From Diphasiastrum complanatum (lineage: Eukaryota > Streptophyta > Lycopodiopsida > Lycopodiales > Lycopodiaceae), in contig CM055112.1 in the NCBI GenBank assembly GCA_029204225.1, positions 21,396,578 to 21,460,577 on the forward strand: a DNA stretch of 64,000 nt, given 5' to 3'. The translations under genes were made by a program, and so were the position numbers. Shown here piece by piece: positions 62,981-64,000 of the stretch (positions are counted from its first letter, which is position 1; every line of letters begins with the position of its first letter). Under the pieces are notes generated by a model, which was given only the letters and a program-made list of their open reading frames with translations, made no database searches and had not been told where the DNA came from.

Positions 62981-63202
62981 CTCAATCTCTTCTTCTCCAT
63001 TTCTTCTCTTCAACCAAAACTATGATGAATGTTAGTGTAGAGGAATAGAGTTAAAGAGGAGTAGTATAATGGTGAGTAGAGTTAAGGAGAAAGTAGGAAA
63101 TGAACTAAAAGTAGCATCTATGCATAGTTAGGCACCTATCCAGTGATCTAACCTTTGTTGACAGGCGGAAGGGCTATACTACGAGAGAACTTCGGCCCCA
63201 CA
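62335..63202 (+). mobile_element. 3' LTR
   Basis: 868 bp, TGTTGGGGG to CCCCACA; longer than the 5' LTR mainly because of an expanded CT tract (62899-62975). Confidence 0.95.
62899..62975. repeat. (CT)n tract in the 3' LTR
   Basis: About 77 bp of pure CT; the 5' LTR has a shorter interrupted version at ~54178-54230. Confidence 0.95.
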
Positions 63203-63977
63203 AACATCAATCCCAATAACACTCAGATCCAACAATTAGCAAAATCCAAATAAGCATAAGAGATGGAGGAAAAGTGATAGAGAGCAAGGACATTCATCAA
63301 TCCATTTCTGAAGAGAACCAATTTACTTTATTAAAATGAGAAAATGAACATCAGGAGCAACTCGAGTTGGTCCCTTCTTATTGTAGAGAGGAGGACCCTG
63401 GCCTCTGAATCCTATTGGTCCAGTCTTGTCTCTGTTTTTATTCAAATTTAAAAAAGTGTGAGAACCATCAAAATTGGAGGGAAACCCAACTTTATTCACT
63501 AACTTTACATTTAGGCCCAGTGACATTAAAAGTCCCACAAAAAGACCTAAAGTCCTTTTATTAACTTTTAACTAATCAATCAAATAATTGTGTGATCATC
63601 GGGTTGGACTTACACACGCAGGGTGCCAAATCCCTCTTACTTATTAACTAGGGTTAGGATTGTCTTGAGATCCGCAAACCCTCCAACAGCTCTGATAACT
63701 TTTTACCTCTTTTTTGACCAAATCTGGTAGATTTAGCCAATTTTTGTTATTTTCTCTGATATCTTAGATTCAAATGGATCTTAAGATTGGTGATCTGAAT
63801 AGCTTTTCTTGTTTATCAATTAGATTAGATTTCAAACAAGCCAATCCACTCAAATCAAGCAAAATCAATCCCGAACTAACCTTAAAATGCAGATCTAACA
63901 CTATTCATGCCACAACAAGATGCCTAATGCAAGCTAACTATCCAACAATCATGATGCAACTGAAAAATTGGCATAGC
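63203..63977 (-). mobile_element. Leader of a further minus-strand gypsy-like element (target of the insertion)
   Basis: Non-coding sequence after the AACAT duplication. It lies downstream (minus strand) of a PBS-like site at 63978-63995 and would be that element's untranslated leader; its 5' LTR would lie beyond the window. Contains repeat R (63600-63688). Confidence 0.45.
63600..63688 (+). repeat. Repeat R, copy in the flanking leader
   Basis: Matches 60565-60641 except for scattered changes and an 11-base insertion around 63638-63648. Confidence 0.9.
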
Positions 63978-63995
63978 TCCCCGACAATGGCGCAA
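63978..63995 (-). other. Primer-binding-site-like sequence, tRNA-Asp type, minus strand
   Basis: Minus strand TTGCGCCATTGTCGGGGA resembles TGGCGCCGTTGCCGGGGA, the tRNA-Asp primer site also used by the element at 53.6 kb. Confidence 0.55.
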
Positions 63996-64000
63996 ACATT

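Larger units (their letters stand above)
53622..63202 (+). mobile_element. Complete Tat/Athila-like Ty3/gypsy LTR retrotransposon (9,581 bp)
   Basis: Two LTRs (TGTTGGGGGTATT...CCCCACA) flank gag zinc knuckles, protease, RT, RNase H and the integrase zinc domain in gypsy order, followed by a long coiled-coil 3' frame. The target duplication AACAT is present at 53617-53621 and 63203-63207. The primer site is tRNA-Asp-like. No convincing purine-rich tract precedes the 3' LTR, the N-terminal capsid part of gag and the integrase core are absent, and several stops are present. It is therefore structurally complete at its ends but defective inside. Confidence 0.95.

Overview
The window is nuclear DNA from a land plant with a large, repeat-rich genome. 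The evidence is Ty1/copia and Ty3/gypsy elements with plant-type tRNA-iMet and tRNA-Asp primer sites, chromodomain integrases, LINEs, a plant-type TTTAGGG relic, split GT-AG genes with very long introns, and the last exon of a plant-type cofactor-independent phosphoglycerate mutase. I cannot name the species; intron size and repeat load would fit a fern, lycophyte or gymnosperm. No tRNA, rRNA, CRISPR or bacterial-type operon was seen.

Layout. 1-3.9 kb: AT-rich DNA with a recurring GCGCGC/GATATCG-type motif, then a degraded gene whose product starts with a histone H3-like tail and fold and continues into a Pro/Ser linker and an unrecognised C-terminal domain; an unidentified reading frame faces it on the minus strand. 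3.9-11.2 kb: no recognisable gene; degenerate direct and inverted repeats, a TA/GA and a long CT microsatellite. 11.2-13.7 kb: broken chromovirus with 3' LTR. 13.74-13.91 kb: terminal exon of phosphoglycerate mutase (+). 14.6-15.5 kb: Tat/Athila-like pol relic (+). 17.7-20.8 kb: minus-strand gypsy and copia relics. 24.3-26.6 kb: 156-bp tandem repeat and a minus-strand copia pol with PPT and LTR edge. 26.6-31.2 kb: LINE copies whose 3' ends are long TC tracts. 31.2-34.7 kb: a gypsy gag-protease-chromodomain element whose RT, RNase H and integrase core are replaced by another open segment.

34.87-46.70 kb (minus strand): five phase-compatible exons of one host gene for a conserved plant protein. 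One ~8.9-kb intron carries a gypsy element (38.8-43.6 kb), and a copia relic lies about 250 bp upstream of its ATG. 46.9-53.4 kb: nested copia elements, including a minus-strand solo LTR inside a plus-strand LTR, plus a 190-bp direct duplication.

53,622-63,202: a complete Tat/Athila-like LTR element with an AACAT target duplication, tRNA-Asp-type PBS, zinc-knuckle gag, protease, RT/RNase H and integrase zinc domain. It has no integrase core; a ~700-codon coiled-coil reading frame takes that place. It sits in the leader of another, minus-strand element whose PBS is at the right edge of the window.

Only the split host gene and the phosphoglycerate mutase exon look intact. The transposable elements and the H3-fusion gene carry nonsense codons, many at positions expected to be CAG or CGA, as left by deamination of methylated cytosine.
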